Source: an uncultured Devosia sp.
Lineage (GTDB): Bacteria; Pseudomonadota; Alphaproteobacteria; Rhizobiales; Devosiaceae
Direction of reading: 5' to 3'
DNA length: 54,407 bases
Assembly (NCBI RefSeq): GCF_946479885.1
Contig: NZ_CAMLHM010000021.1
Span: forward strand, 1-54,407
The first letter of the stretch is position 1, and every line of letters starts with the position of its first letter. This document shows, piece by piece, positions 41,505 to 50,249 of the stretch. Position numbers and translations under genes: made by a program. Under the pieces are notes generated by a model. The model searched no databases. It was not told the origin of the DNA and saw only the letters and a list, made by a program, of their open reading frames with translations.

Positions 41505-43730
41505 ATGCAGCCCAAGACCTCGACACTCGAACGCTGGCAATTCTCTGCCGCCGTTCTGCTGCCTGTCGTCCTGGCCCTTGTCATCACTGCCGCAAGCGTG
41601 CTCGGCTTTGTGTTCTGGTCCACCGCCAATATCGACGCGCGGGCGCTCGAGCGGCAGAGCACCATGTTCGAGCATGTCATCGAGGCGCAACGCGCCCGGC
41701 TGGAGCATGAGCTGGCCAGCGTCGCGGCCCGCGACGACACGGTGGTCAATACAAAGCTGATGTTCAATTTCAACTGGGTCGATCGCAATATCGGCCAGTG
41801 GATGCATCAGTTTTTTGGCCACAACCGCGTCGTGATCCTCGATGCCATCGCCCAGCCGCTTTACATGATGGAAGACGGCGTTTCGATCGAACCGCAGAAC
41901 TACCGGCGCATCGCCAGCCCCGTCCAGCAACTGGTCAACCGCGTGCGGGCACAGACCCCGCGTTTCACCGCGCCCGACGGCCCGCCCGGTCCGGTCTCGG
42001 TGTCCGACTTTGCGGTGGTGGAAGGGCTGCCGGCAATCGTCAGCGTCATGACGATCGTTTCCGATACCGGCGCCATCGTCCAGGAGCCCGGTTCGGAACC
42101 GCTGATCGCCGCCGTGCAGTTCCTCGACGGCAGCACCGCCACCCGGTTCAACAGCGAATACCTGTTCGAGGACGGCAATTTCAGCCTGGTCCGCGTCGAC
42201 AATCCGGACCGCGCCACCCGGTCCATCCTCAATCAGGCCGGGCGCTTCGTGGCCTTTTTCGATTGGGAACGCGATCGGCCGGGCCTGATGATGCTGCGCC
42301 AGACCGGCCCGGCGCTCGCCGTCGCCTTTGCCGTGGCCGCCATCCTGGTTTTCCTGCTGCTGCGCCAGCTGCGCCGCTCGTCCACGGCCCTGGAACTCGG
42401 GCGCCGCAATGCCGAATACCAAGCGGCCCATGACCGGTTGACGGGCCTGCCCAACCGCATGAGCTTTGACGCCCATCTGGCCCGCGTGCTGGCGGAGCGC
42501 CAGGGCATGAGCGCCCAGCTGTCGCTGCTGATGCTTGACCTCGACCGCTTCAAGCAGGTCAACGATACGCTCGGGCACCAGGCCGGCGACGAACTGATCT
42601 GCGCGGTCGGCCAGCGCATCCGCGACGTGGTCGGCCAGGGCGTGATGCTCGCGCGGCTGGGCGGCGACGAATTTGGCATCCTGCTGGTCTCGCGTGACGG
42701 CTCTGAGGATGTCCCGGGCCTCGCGGCCGGCATCATCGAGTCCATCGGCCAGGCCTTCGACCTCAACCATTTCAAGGCCCATGTCGGGGTCAGTATCGGC
42801 ATCGTCAACGCTGCCAGCGGCAATGCCGAACCGCGCGAGCTGGTGCGCAAGGCCGATATCGCGCTCTATGAGGCAAAGGCCGGCGGCCGCAACCGCGCCG
42901 TGGTCTACGAAGAGCATATGAACGAGCTGCTGCAGCTGCAGCACACCATCGAGGGTGAACTGCGCGAGGCGCTGCAGCGCGATGACCAGCTGGCCGTGGC
43001 CTTCCAGCCGCTGATCGACCAGCGCACGCGCAAGGTGATCGGCGCCGAGGCCCTGGCCCGCTGGAACCACCCCAAATTCGGCCATATCTCGCCAGCCCGC
43101 TTCATCCCGGTGGCCGAGAATACCGGTCTCATCGAAGCCCTGGGCGAATTCGTGCTGCGCCGCGCCTGCACGCTGGGTGCGCAGGCGCCCGGTCGCACCA
43201 TTGCGGTGAACATCTCCCCCACCCAGCTGCGCAATCCGCGCTTTTCGGTGCAGGTCTTCGATATCCTGCGCGATACCGGCATGCGGCCGCTGGATCTGGA
43301 ACTCGAAATCACCGAATCCATCCTGCTCGACGACGAGCATGTCTCGGCGCAGAACCTGCGCACCTTCCGCGCCGCGGGCATTCACATCGCGCTCGACGAT
43401 TTCGGCACCGGCTATTCCTCGTTGAGCTACCTCAAGCGCTATCCGGTGGACCGCATCAAGATCGACCGCTCCTTCGTCATGCAGCTGGCCGACGGCCATG
43501 TCTCGGTCGCCATCACCCAGGCCATCGTCACCCTCGCCCATGCCATGGATATCGAGGTAACGGCCGAAGGCGTCGAGACCGAGGCCCAGGCCACCATCCT
43601 GGGGCGGCTTGGCTGCAACACGCTGCAGGGCTTTCTGTTTTCCGGCGGCGTTGCCGACGATCGCATCACCGCCATCTTCGCCGACAAGGCCAACAGCCCC
43701 GAACGCCGCCGGCGCACCAAGGCGGCGTGA
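41505..43730 (+). CDS. CHASE4-like GGDEF-EAL protein (cyclic-di-GMP)
   Basis: A 741-residue inner-membrane signalling protein. Membrane helices at about 15-37 and 262-285 flank a periplasmic CHASE4-like sensor. A GGDEF domain follows (motif GGDEF at about residue 385, ARLGGDEFGIL) and then an EAL domain (motif EALARW at about 513, plus DDFGTGYSSLSYLKRYP). Both catalytic motifs look intact. No RxxD inhibitory site precedes GGDEF (VGQGVMLARL). The net activity cannot be told from sequence. ATG 41505 is used; the ribosome site is weak and the frame is open to 41415. Confidence 0.92.
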   Translation: MQPKTSTLERWQFSAAVLLPVVLALVITAASVLGFVFWSTANIDARALERQSTMFEHVIEAQRARLEHELASVAARDDTVVNTKLMFNFNWVDRNIGQWMHQFFGHNRVVILDAIAQPLYMMEDGVSIEPQNYRRIASPVQQLVNRVRAQTPRFTAPDGPPGPVSVSDFAVVEGLPAIVSVMTIVSDTGAIVQEPGSEPLIAAVQFLDGSTATRFNSEYLFEDGNFSLVRVDNPDRATRSILNQAGRFVAFFDWERDRPGLMMLRQTGPALAVAFAVAAILVFLLLRQLRRSSTALELGRRNAEYQAAHDRLTGLPNRMSFDAHLARVLAERQGMSAQLSLLMLDLDRFKQVNDTLGHQAGDELICAVGQRIRDVVGQGVMLARLGGDEFGILLVSRDGSEDVPGLAAGIIESIGQAFDLNHFKAHVGVSIGIVNAASGNAEPRELVRKADIALYEAKAGGRNRAVVYEEHMNELLQLQHTIEGELREALQRDDQLAVAFQPLIDQRTRKVIGAEALARWNHPKFGHISPARFIPVAENTGLIEALGEFVLRRACTLGAQAPGRTIAVNISPTQLRNPRFSVQVFDILRDTGMRPLDLELEITESILLDDEHVSAQNLRTFRAAGIHIALDDFGTGYSSLSYLKRYPVDRIKIDRSFVMQLADGHVSVAITQAIVTLAHAMDIEVTAEGVETEAQATILGRLGCNTLQGFLFSGGVADDRITAIFADKANSPERRRRTKAA

Positions 43731-43826
43731 AACCTCCATTAACCGCGATTCGCTGCGCTGCCGGGGGATTCACCAGCCGCTAAGCGAGCGGGCCGACACT
43801 CCCGGCCACGGTCGGGGGACACGTTC

Positions 43827-45314
43827 ATGTCGCAGTCAAACACGTCGGGCTGGCAGTTTTCGCGCAAGGTGATGCTGCCCATCGTCATCGCTATTCTGGT
43901 CACCACGGGCACTGTTGCCAGTTTCGTCACCTGGTCGGTCGGGCGAACCGACGATCACGCACTGGCGCGGCAGACGCGGCTCCTCGAGCAGGCGCTTGCC
44001 GACCAGATGGCTGCCGTCCCCGTCGGGCAGGAAGACCTCGCCGTCTGGGACGAGGCCGTCACCGCGGTGGCCGAGCGCGATGTCGACTGGCTCAACGAGA
44101 ATATCGGCGCCACCGCCTTCAACGCCTATGGCCAGAGCCGCGTCTATCTGCTCGATGCCAATGGCAAGCCCATCTACGCCATGCGCGACGGCGGCCAGGT
44201 CCCCGCCAAGGCCGTCGAAGCGGTGCGCGAAACCCTCGCGCCGCTGATCGAACAACTCCACTCGCTCGACAACCTGGCGGCCATCGACGCCTATAACAAC
44301 TTCATCGGCGAGGCCCCGCCGTCCGCCGTCGACATCGCCCTGATCGAGGATCGGCCGGCCATCGTCAGCGTCATGCCGATGCTGCTCAATGTCAGCACCG
44401 ATTTTGCACCGGTCGGCGAGGAGCCGGTCTTTGCCGCCGTGGTGCTGCTCGACGAGGCCATGGCAGGCGAACTCGAGACCCAATACCTGTTCGAAGGCGC
44501 CCGCTTTGAAACCAACCCCGACGTGACCGGCGCGCAGGCCGCCTTTGCGGTGCGCAACAGCGCCGGCCAGCCCATCGCCTGGTTCAAGTGGCAACCCGAT
44601 CGCCCGGGCGCGCGCATCCTCAGCGATACGATGCCGGCGCTGCTCGGCGCACTCCTGGTTACCGGCGCGATCATCGTCGTGCTGATGCGCAACCTGCAGC
44701 GCGCCTCGACCCAATTGCAGGCCGAGCGCGCCGATGCCCAGCATCGGGCCATGCACGATCCGCTGACGGGCCTGGGCAACCGCGCCCTGTTCCGCGACCG
44801 GCTCGATACTGCCCTGCGCAACCTGCCGCGCGGCGAACCGCGTCTGGCCCTGCTGGCGCTTGATCTCGACCGCTTCAAGCAGGTCAACGACACGCTTGGC
44901 CACGAGGCCGGCGACGAACTGCTGCGCCAGGCCTCCTCGCGCATCACCGGCATGTTGCGCCCATCGGACACGCTGGCGCGGCTGGGCGGCGACGAATTCG
45001 CCATCATCCAGCCCGGCATCACCACTCATGGCGATGCGGGGCGGCTGGCCCAGCGCGTCATCGATGCCCTGCAGCCGCCGTTCCAACTATCAGGCAAGGC
45101 GATCCAGATCGGCGTCAGCATCGGCATCGCCACCGCGCCCGACCTGGCACAGACCGATGCGGACCTGGTCGCCCGCGCCGACGACGCACTCTATCAAGCC
45201 AAATCCGGTGGGCGAAACCGCTATTGCTTCCACGCCACCGACCTGCCCGATGGTCATCCGGCCAAGCTCGAGGATCAGGTTCGGCAGGCGTTTGCGGGGC
45301 GCGGGGCGGCCTGA
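43827..45314 (+). CDS. CHASE4-like diguanylate cyclase
   Basis: A 495-residue paralog of the preceding protein without an EAL domain. Helices at about 13-35 and 270-292 flank a CHASE4 sensor (LAVWDEAVTAVAERDVDWL). The GGDEF motif is at about residue 386 (LARLGGDEFAII). It is preceded by an RPSD inhibitory site in correct spacing, so product feedback is expected. It should make cyclic-di-GMP from GTP. The gap to the GGDEF-EAL gene is 96 bases. ATG 43827 has GGGGGACA upstream. Confidence 0.93.
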   Translation: MSQSNTSGWQFSRKVMLPIVIAILVTTGTVASFVTWSVGRTDDHALARQTRLLEQALADQMAAVPVGQEDLAVWDEAVTAVAERDVDWLNENIGATAFNAYGQSRVYLLDANGKPIYAMRDGGQVPAKAVEAVRETLAPLIEQLHSLDNLAAIDAYNNFIGEAPPSAVDIALIEDRPAIVSVMPMLLNVSTDFAPVGEEPVFAAVVLLDEAMAGELETQYLFEGARFETNPDVTGAQAAFAVRNSAGQPIAWFKWQPDRPGARILSDTMPALLGALLVTGAIIVVLMRNLQRASTQLQAERADAQHRAMHDPLTGLGNRALFRDRLDTALRNLPRGEPRLALLALDLDRFKQVNDTLGHEAGDELLRQASSRITGMLRPSDTLARLGGDEFAIIQPGITTHGDAGRLAQRVIDALQPPFQLSGKAIQIGVSIGIATAPDLAQTDADLVARADDALYQAKSGGRNRYCFHATDLPDGHPAKLEDQVRQAFAGRGAA

Positions 45315-45326
45315 TCCGACGACAGT

Positions 45327-45405
45327 GTCATCCCCGCGAACGCCGGGATCCAGTCTTTTGAACGTGTGCGAGCAAGAGTGGATTCCCGCCTGCGCGGGAA
45401 TGACG
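45327..45405. repeat. REP-like paired palindrome, family C
   Basis: GTCATCCCCGCGAACGCCGG and its inverted partner (ATTCCCGCCTGCGCGGGAATGAC, 45382-45404 approximately) flank about 30 bases. The right half has the hairpin TTCCCGC...GCGGGAA. It lies between the convergent diguanylate cyclase and topoisomerase genes. Confidence 0.75.
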
Positions 45406-45422
45406 CCGTGGATGAACCTGCC

Positions 45423-46418
45423 CTACCCCATTGCCGCCAGCACGGCGCCGAGCCGCTTCTCGCGCTGCAGCAGGCCGGGCCGGCCCTTGCCGGCGGCATC
45501 CCACATCGGCTTGAGCTTGCCGGTGTCAAACAGCTTGAACAGGCACGGCGCGATATAGGATTTGCGCGAAATCGCCGGCGTGTTGCGCAGCACATCGGCC
45601 ACCTGACGGGCCACCTCGCCCATCTGCCGGCGGCGCGCCGTTTCGGACTTGCCCACCTCCATCCCCGCCAGCGCCTCGGCGGCCAGGGCGCTGGCATGCA
45701 GCGTGCGGAAATCCTTGGCGGAAATGTCGGTGCCGGCCAGCTCGCGCAGATAGGCGTTGATCGCCTCGGTCTTGATTGGCCGCACCTTGCCAGTCTCGTC
45801 GCGCCACACCAGCAGCCGCTTGCCCGGCAGCGTCAGGATGCGCCTTATGGCATCGGCCAGTTTTGCATCAGTCAGGCAATATTCCGCCCGTTTGCCGCCC
45901 TTGGCGTCGAATGTGGTGCACACCTCGTTGCCATTGACGCGAACATCGCGGGAATAAAGCGTCCCGGCGCCGCGCGTGCCGCTGGTCTCGAGATATTTCT
46001 CGCGCCCGACGCGCATGGCAGTGCGGTCGATCAGGGCAACCGCAATGGCCAGAGCCAGTTCGCGGCTCCCCGCCTCGGCAGCCAGCGCGGCATCCACCCG
46101 GCGGCGAAGCCGGGGCAGCGCGTTGGTCAGCGCCGCGAGCCGCTTCTGCTTCTTGCCCTCGCGACGCACTTCCCAATCGGGGTGATAGATATATTGGTCG
46201 CGTCCGGCCTCATCGATGCCGAGCACCTGAATATGCGCCTTGGGATTCGGCGCAATCCGCACCGCGCGCCAGGCAGGTGGAATGCCCAGCGCCTTGATGC
46301 GGTCGCGCGTTGCCGCGTCCGAAATCAGCGCGCCATCGCCGCCGCGATAGCAGAAGCCCTTGCCGCTGCGCTGGCGCACCAGGGTCAGATCGTCCCGTTT
46401 GGTCCTGACAAGCCGCAT
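45423..46418 (-). CDS. DNA topoisomerase IB (poxvirus-like)
   Basis: A 331-residue bacterial type IB topoisomerase that relaxes supercoils through a 3'-phosphotyrosine. The N-terminal segment GKGFCYRGGDGALISD leads into the catalytic domain. Catalytic residues expected are R and K in the VGREKYLE and TTFDAKGGKRAEY regions, H in FRTLHASALA (about 249), and the nucleophile Y288 in SRKSYIAP. ATG 46418 is preferred; the open frame upstream crosses a small gene read in another frame. It lies 7 bases after that 52-residue gene and is probably co-transcribed. Confidence 0.92.
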   Translation of the reverse strand: MRLVRTKRDDLTLVRQRSGKGFCYRGGDGALISDAATRDRIKALGIPPAWRAVRIAPNPKAHIQVLGIDEAGRDQYIYHPDWEVRREGKKQKRLAALTNALPRLRRRVDAALAAEAGSRELALAIAVALIDRTAMRVGREKYLETSGTRGAGTLYSRDVRVNGNEVCTTFDAKGGKRAEYCLTDAKLADAIRRILTLPGKRLLVWRDETGKVRPIKTEAINAYLRELAGTDISAKDFRTLHASALAAEALAGMEVGKSETARRRQMGEVARQVADVLRNTPAISRKSYIAPCLFKLFDTGKLKPMWDAAGKGRPGLLQREKRLGAVLAAMG

Positions 46419-46425
46419 GGCCGGA

Positions 46426-46584
46426 TCAGGTCGGGTTGGATTGGGTGAGGGTGTAGATCGTGTAGATGATGGCGAAGAGCACGATGACGCCAACCAATGA
46501 CGTTACCAACACGCGCGCATTCATCTTGCGGGGACTGGCCTGGCGGACGTCGGTCGTGCTCTTGTTGGGGTCATAGGTTTCCAT
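46426..46584 (-). CDS. Small single-helix membrane protein, 52 residues
   Basis: A gene below the usual size cutoff. It reads METYDPNKSTTDVRQASPRK, then MNARVLVTSLVGVIVLFAII, then YTIYTLTQSNPT. AAGGAG six bases before ATG 46584 is a strong ribosome site. Residues 1-22 are hydrophilic. Residues 24-45 form one membrane helix, so the short C-terminus likely faces the periplasm. The stop is 7 bases before the topoisomerase IB start, so the two genes look like one transcript. I do not recognise a family. Confidence 0.8.
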   Translation of the reverse strand: METYDPNKSTTDVRQASPRKMNARVLVTSLVGVIVLFAIIYTIYTLTQSNPT

Positions 46585-46676
46585 GACGCTCTCCTTGCTT
46601 GTGCTGCTGCAACGGTGCGCGCGCCGCGCCGGTTCCGCGACATCGCGCCGCCCGCCCTTGACGCAAGCCCCGCCGG

Positions 46677-46691
46677 GGCCGACCTTCGGCC
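46677..46691 (+). promoter_or_regulatory. Hairpin directly before an in-frame ATG of ade
   Basis: GGCCGA (46677-46682) and TCGGCC (46686-46691) pair across CCT and touch the ATG at 46692. No ribosome site is present there. This argues for the second ATG at 46716, which has AGGA seven bases upstream. Confidence 0.45.
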
Positions 46692-46715
46692 ATGACCAAG
46701 ACCCAGGATAGCCCC

Positions 46716-48425
46716 ATGACCAGTGCCGCCACCCTCACCCGCATGATCATGGCTGGACAGGGCAAGGAGCCGGCCGATCTGGTCATCAAGAATGTGCGAC
46801 TGCTCGATGTCATCACCGGCGCGGTGACCGAGACCGACATCGCCATTGTCGGCGACCGCATCGTGGGCACCCATGCCAGCTATGAGGGCAAGACCACCAT
46901 CGACGGCGCGGGACGCTTCGCCGTGCCCGGCTTCATCGATACCCATCTCCATATCGAATCCTCGCTGGTCACCCCGTTCGAATTCGATCGCTGCGTGCTG
47001 CCGCATGGCGTGACGACCGTCATCTGTGATCCCCACGAGATCGCCAATGTGCTGGGCGGAGAGGGCATCCGCTACTTCCTCGATTGCGCCGAACAGACGG
47101 TGATGGACATAAGGGTGAACCTCTCGTCCTGCGTGCCCGCCACGGGCTTCGAGACCTCCGGAGCGGCGCTGGAAATCGCCGACCTCGAGCCGTTCCGCGC
47201 TCATCCCAAGGTCATCGGCCTGGCCGAAATGATGAACTTTCCCGGCGTGCTCCATGGCGACCCGGGCATCATCGCCAAGCTCGTCGCCTTCCAGGGCGGC
47301 CATATCGACGGCCATGCGCCGCTGCTGTTGGGCATGGCGCTCAACGGCTATCTCGCCGCCGCCATCCGCACCGACCACGAGGCCACCTCGGCTGCCGAGG
47401 CGCGGGAGAAGCTGGCCAAGGGCATGGCCATCCTCATTCGCGAGGGCTCGGTCTCCAAGGATCTCAAGGCGCTGGCAGAGGTGCTGGACGAGAACACCTC
47501 GAGCTTCGTCGCCCTCTGCACCGATGACCGCAACCCGCTCGACATCGCCGAGGAAGGCCATCTCGATAGCTCCATCCGCCGCCTGATCGCCATGGGCCGC
47601 CCGCTGCACCATGTCTATCGCGCCGCCAGCCATTCGGCGGCCCGCATCTTTGGCCTGAGGGATCGTGGCCTCGTGGCCCCGGGCTGGCGCGCCGACATTG
47701 CTTTGCTCGATAGCCTCGAAGATTGCCAGGTCAGCGACGTCATTACCGCGGGCCGGCTGGTGGTCCCCGAACTCTTCGCCGCCCGACAGCCCGTCGAGAC
47801 GGTTGGTCTGTCCTCGATGAAGGCCAAGCCCGTCTCGGCAGCCGATTTCATCGCTGAGCCCAAACCCGGCCGCAACAGCACGCCTGTCATCGGCGTCAAG
47901 CCGGGCCTGATCCTGACCTTCCGTGACGAGGCCACCCTGGCCTTGACCGAAAACGGGCTGCAGCCCGATCTCGCGGCCGATGTGCTCAAGGTCGCCGTCA
48001 TCGAGCGGCACGGCAAGAATGGCAATATCGGCCGCGGCTTCGTGCGCGGCTTCGGCCTCAAGCGCGGCGCCATCGCCTCCTCGGTCGGCCATGACAGCCA
48101 CAACATCACCGTCATCGGCGCCACCGACGAGGACATGGCCGTGGCGGTAAACCGCCTGATCGAGCTGCATGGCGGCTTCGTCGTCGCCGATGGCGGCAAG
48201 GTCACGGCCGAGCTGGCTTTGCCCATAGCGGGCCTCATGAGCCCCAAGCCGTTCGAGGCGGTGACGCACGACCTGCATGCGCTGCGCGAGGCGGCCTATG
48301 CGCTCGATTGCGTGCTGCCCGAGCCGTTCCTCCAGGTCGCCTTCCTGGCGCTGCCTGTCATCCCCCATCTCAAGATGACCGATCGCGGCCTGTTCGACGT
48401 CGACAAGTTTGACTTCGTGGATTGA
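46716..48425 (+). CDS. ade: Adenine deaminase
   Basis: A 569-residue amidohydrolase converting adenine to hypoxanthine and ammonia. The metal-binding HxH is in [17 protein letters not shown]. Further family signatures are [28 protein letters not shown] and [11 protein letters not shown]; the C-terminal region has [14 protein letters not shown]. Length is near the family norm of about 580. Start 46716 is chosen over 46692 because of AGGA upstream. It competes with Apt for adenine and feeds the purine catabolic genes at the right end. The CocE-type gene starts 4 bases past its stop. Confidence 0.95.
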   Translation: MTSAATLTRMIMAGQGKEPADLVIKNVRLLDVITGAVTETDIAIVGDRIVGTHASYEGKTTIDGAGRFAVPGFIDTHLHIESSLVTPFEFDRCVLPHGVTTVICDPHEIANVLGGEGIRYFLDCAEQTVMDIRVNLSSCVPATGFETSGAALEIADLEPFRAHPKVIGLAEMMNFPGVLHGDPGIIAKLVAFQGGHIDGHAPLLLGMALNGYLAAAIRTDHEATSAAEAREKLAKGMAILIREGSVSKDLKALAEVLDENTSSFVALCTDDRNPLDIAEEGHLDSSIRRLIAMGRPLHHVYRAASHSAARIFGLRDRGLVAPGWRADIALLDSLEDCQVSDVITAGRLVVPELFAARQPVETVGLSSMKAKPVSAADFIAEPKPGRNSTPVIGVKPGLILTFRDEATLALTENGLQPDLAADVLKVAVIERHGKNGNIGRGFVRGFGLKRGAIASSVGHDSHNITVIGATDEDMAVAVNRLIELHGGFVVADGGKVTAELALPIAGLMSPKPFEAVTHDLHALREAAYALDCVLPEPFLQVAFLALPVIPHLKMTDRGLFDVDKFDFVD

Positions 48426-48429
48426 GGCG

Positions 48430-50055
48430 ATGAGCGTCGGAAGCATCGTCCTCGCCAAGCTCTACGGCCTGCCGCCGCGTCTTTACGGCACCACGCGCCG
48501 ACGCGATGTCGCCCTGCCGATGGACGATGGCGTGACGCTGATGACCGATGTGTATTCCCCTCGTATCGAGGGGCCACATCCCACCATCCTCATGCGCCTG
48601 CCCTATGGCCGCAACGGCTTCGGCACGGTCGCCGAATGCTATGCCGAACGCGGTTTCCATGTCGTGCTGCAGGCCTGCCGCGGCACCGAAAAGTCCGGCG
48701 GGCAGTTCGATCCACTGGTCAATGAACGGGCCGATGGCCTCGCCACCCTGCGCTGGATCAAGGCGCAGGACTGGTATGACGGCCGCCTCGGTCTCTCCGG
48801 CCCGTCCTATCTCGGCTATGCGCAATGGGCCATCTGCGATGAACTGCCCGAGATCTCGGCCATGGCCACCAAGGTCACGTCGGCCGAGTTTCAATCCGTA
48901 GTCTTCCCCTCGGGCGCCTTCCATCTCGGCCTGTGGCTGAGCTGGCTGCAGGTGATCGAAGGTCTGCGCGGCAATCCGCTCAAGATGAGCGGCACCATGT
49001 TTTCCGGCGGCGTCGAAAAGCGCACCGCGAGAGCAGCCATGACGTTGCCGCTGCTGCATGCCGACACTGCCGCTGTCGGCCATGACGTGCCGTTCTGGCA
49101 AAGCTGGTTCGAAAGCGCCATCGGCAATGATGACTTCTGGAAGGCCATCGACCACCGCCACCGGCTGGGACCGAAGACCCCGCCCAACCACTTCATTTCC
49201 GGCTGGCACGATTTCATGCTGGACCAGCTGCTGCGCGACTACCAGACGCTGGTGGCCTTTGGCCACACGCCCCACCTGACGGTTGGGCCCTGGACGCATA
49301 TTGCCAACGACCTGCAGGCCGAGAGCATGCGCGAAACCCTCAACTGGATGCGCGCCAAGCTGCTCGGCGACGCGTCCGGCCTGCGCGAAAAGCCGGTGCG
49401 CATCCACATTTCGGGCCTCAACCAGTGGCGCGACTATGATCGTTACCCGCCCGGCCCGCCGCAGATGCAGACGTGGTGCATCCAACCTGATGGCGCCCTC
49501 GCAAAACGCGCTCCGGCGCAACCGGCATCCGATCGCTACCGCTACGACCCGGCCCATCCCACGCCTAATATCGGCGGCAACATGTTTGCCTTTACCGGTG
49601 CCGGCCCCGTCGACAATGCGCTCCGCGAGAACCGCGCCGATGTGCTGAGCTACACGTCCGGGCCCCTGGCCGGCGACCTGACGATCATCGGCCAGACCCA
49701 GGTGACGCTGCATGCCCGCGCCGGGGTCCCGCATGCCGATTTCTTCCTGCGACTGTGCGATGTCGGGCCTGACGGGATTTCCATCAACGTCTGTGACGGC
49801 CTGATCCGCGTGACCCCGGAAACGCCGGTGGAGCCGGATGGCAGCTGGCGGCTGGAGTTCACGCTGCACGCGGCGGCACATGCATTCCGCGCGGGGCACA
49901 GGTTGAGGCTGCAGGTGTCGTCGGGGGCGCATCCAAGATATGCGCGGAATCTGGGGACGGATGAGCCGGTGGGGACGGCGACCAGGATGGTGGCCAATGA
50001 CGTGGAGATTTTCCACGAGGGGACGGGGTTTGGGCTGGCGACCTATGCGATGTAG
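48430..50055 (+). CDS. CocE/NonD-family alpha/beta hydrolase
   Basis: A 541-residue hydrolase of the X-Pro dipeptidyl-peptidase/cocaine esterase family. The nucleophile S126 is in GLSGPSYLGYAQW. The oxyanion region is MRLPYGRNGFG. The probable acid is D in ISGWHDFMLDQ, and the His is in VGPWTHIAND (about 290). A C-terminal jelly-roll domain (about 370-541) has FFLRLCDVGPDG. Start 48430 is 4 bases after ade, so the two are an operon. Why an esterase or amidase accompanies adenine deaminase is unclear; it could release a purine or act on an unrelated ester. Confidence 0.88.
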   Translation: MSVGSIVLAKLYGLPPRLYGTTRRRDVALPMDDGVTLMTDVYSPRIEGPHPTILMRLPYGRNGFGTVAECYAERGFHVVLQACRGTEKSGGQFDPLVNERADGLATLRWIKAQDWYDGRLGLSGPSYLGYAQWAICDELPEISAMATKVTSAEFQSVVFPSGAFHLGLWLSWLQVIEGLRGNPLKMSGTMFSGGVEKRTARAAMTLPLLHADTAAVGHDVPFWQSWFESAIGNDDFWKAIDHRHRLGPKTPPNHFISGWHDFMLDQLLRDYQTLVAFGHTPHLTVGPWTHIANDLQAESMRETLNWMRAKLLGDASGLREKPVRIHISGLNQWRDYDRYPPGPPQMQTWCIQPDGALAKRAPAQPASDRYRYDPAHPTPNIGGNMFAFTGAGPVDNALRENRADVLSYTSGPLAGDLTIIGQTQVTLHARAGVPHADFFLRLCDVGPDGISINVCDGLIRVTPETPVEPDGSWRLEFTLHAAAHAFRAGHRLRLQVSSGAHPRYARNLGTDEPVGTATRMVANDVEIFHEGTGFGLATYAM

Positions 50056-50103
50056 CCGCTCTATCGCCTCCCTCGGGGAAGACTCAGTCGGCCTTGTGGC
50101 TCC

Positions 50104-50214
50104 CGTCACCCCACCCTCATTCCCTCCCCATCAAGGGGAGGGAGGCGCCAGTTCGAACGCCAATGTTCATCGCCTCCCTCCCCCTTGTGGGGAGGGAATG
50201 AGGGTGGGGGTGAG
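50104..50214. repeat. REP-like paired palindrome, family B
   Basis: Inverted halves with CCCTCCCC...GGGGAGGG hairpins lie around a spacer almost equal to that of 27884-27994. The copy sits between the convergent hydrolase and malate synthase genes and may stop both messages. Confidence 0.85.
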
Positions 50215-50249
50215 TCACCAACACCAAGTATGGGGGTATCCTCAGGACC

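Noticed and set aside
41331..43739. 802-residue antisense frame opposite the GGDEF-EAL gene
   Set aside because: Shadow of a gene with intact GGDEF and EAL motifs.
46521..50109. Frames of 645 and 579 residues opposite ade and the CocE-type gene
   Set aside because: Both are mirror frames of recognised enzymes.
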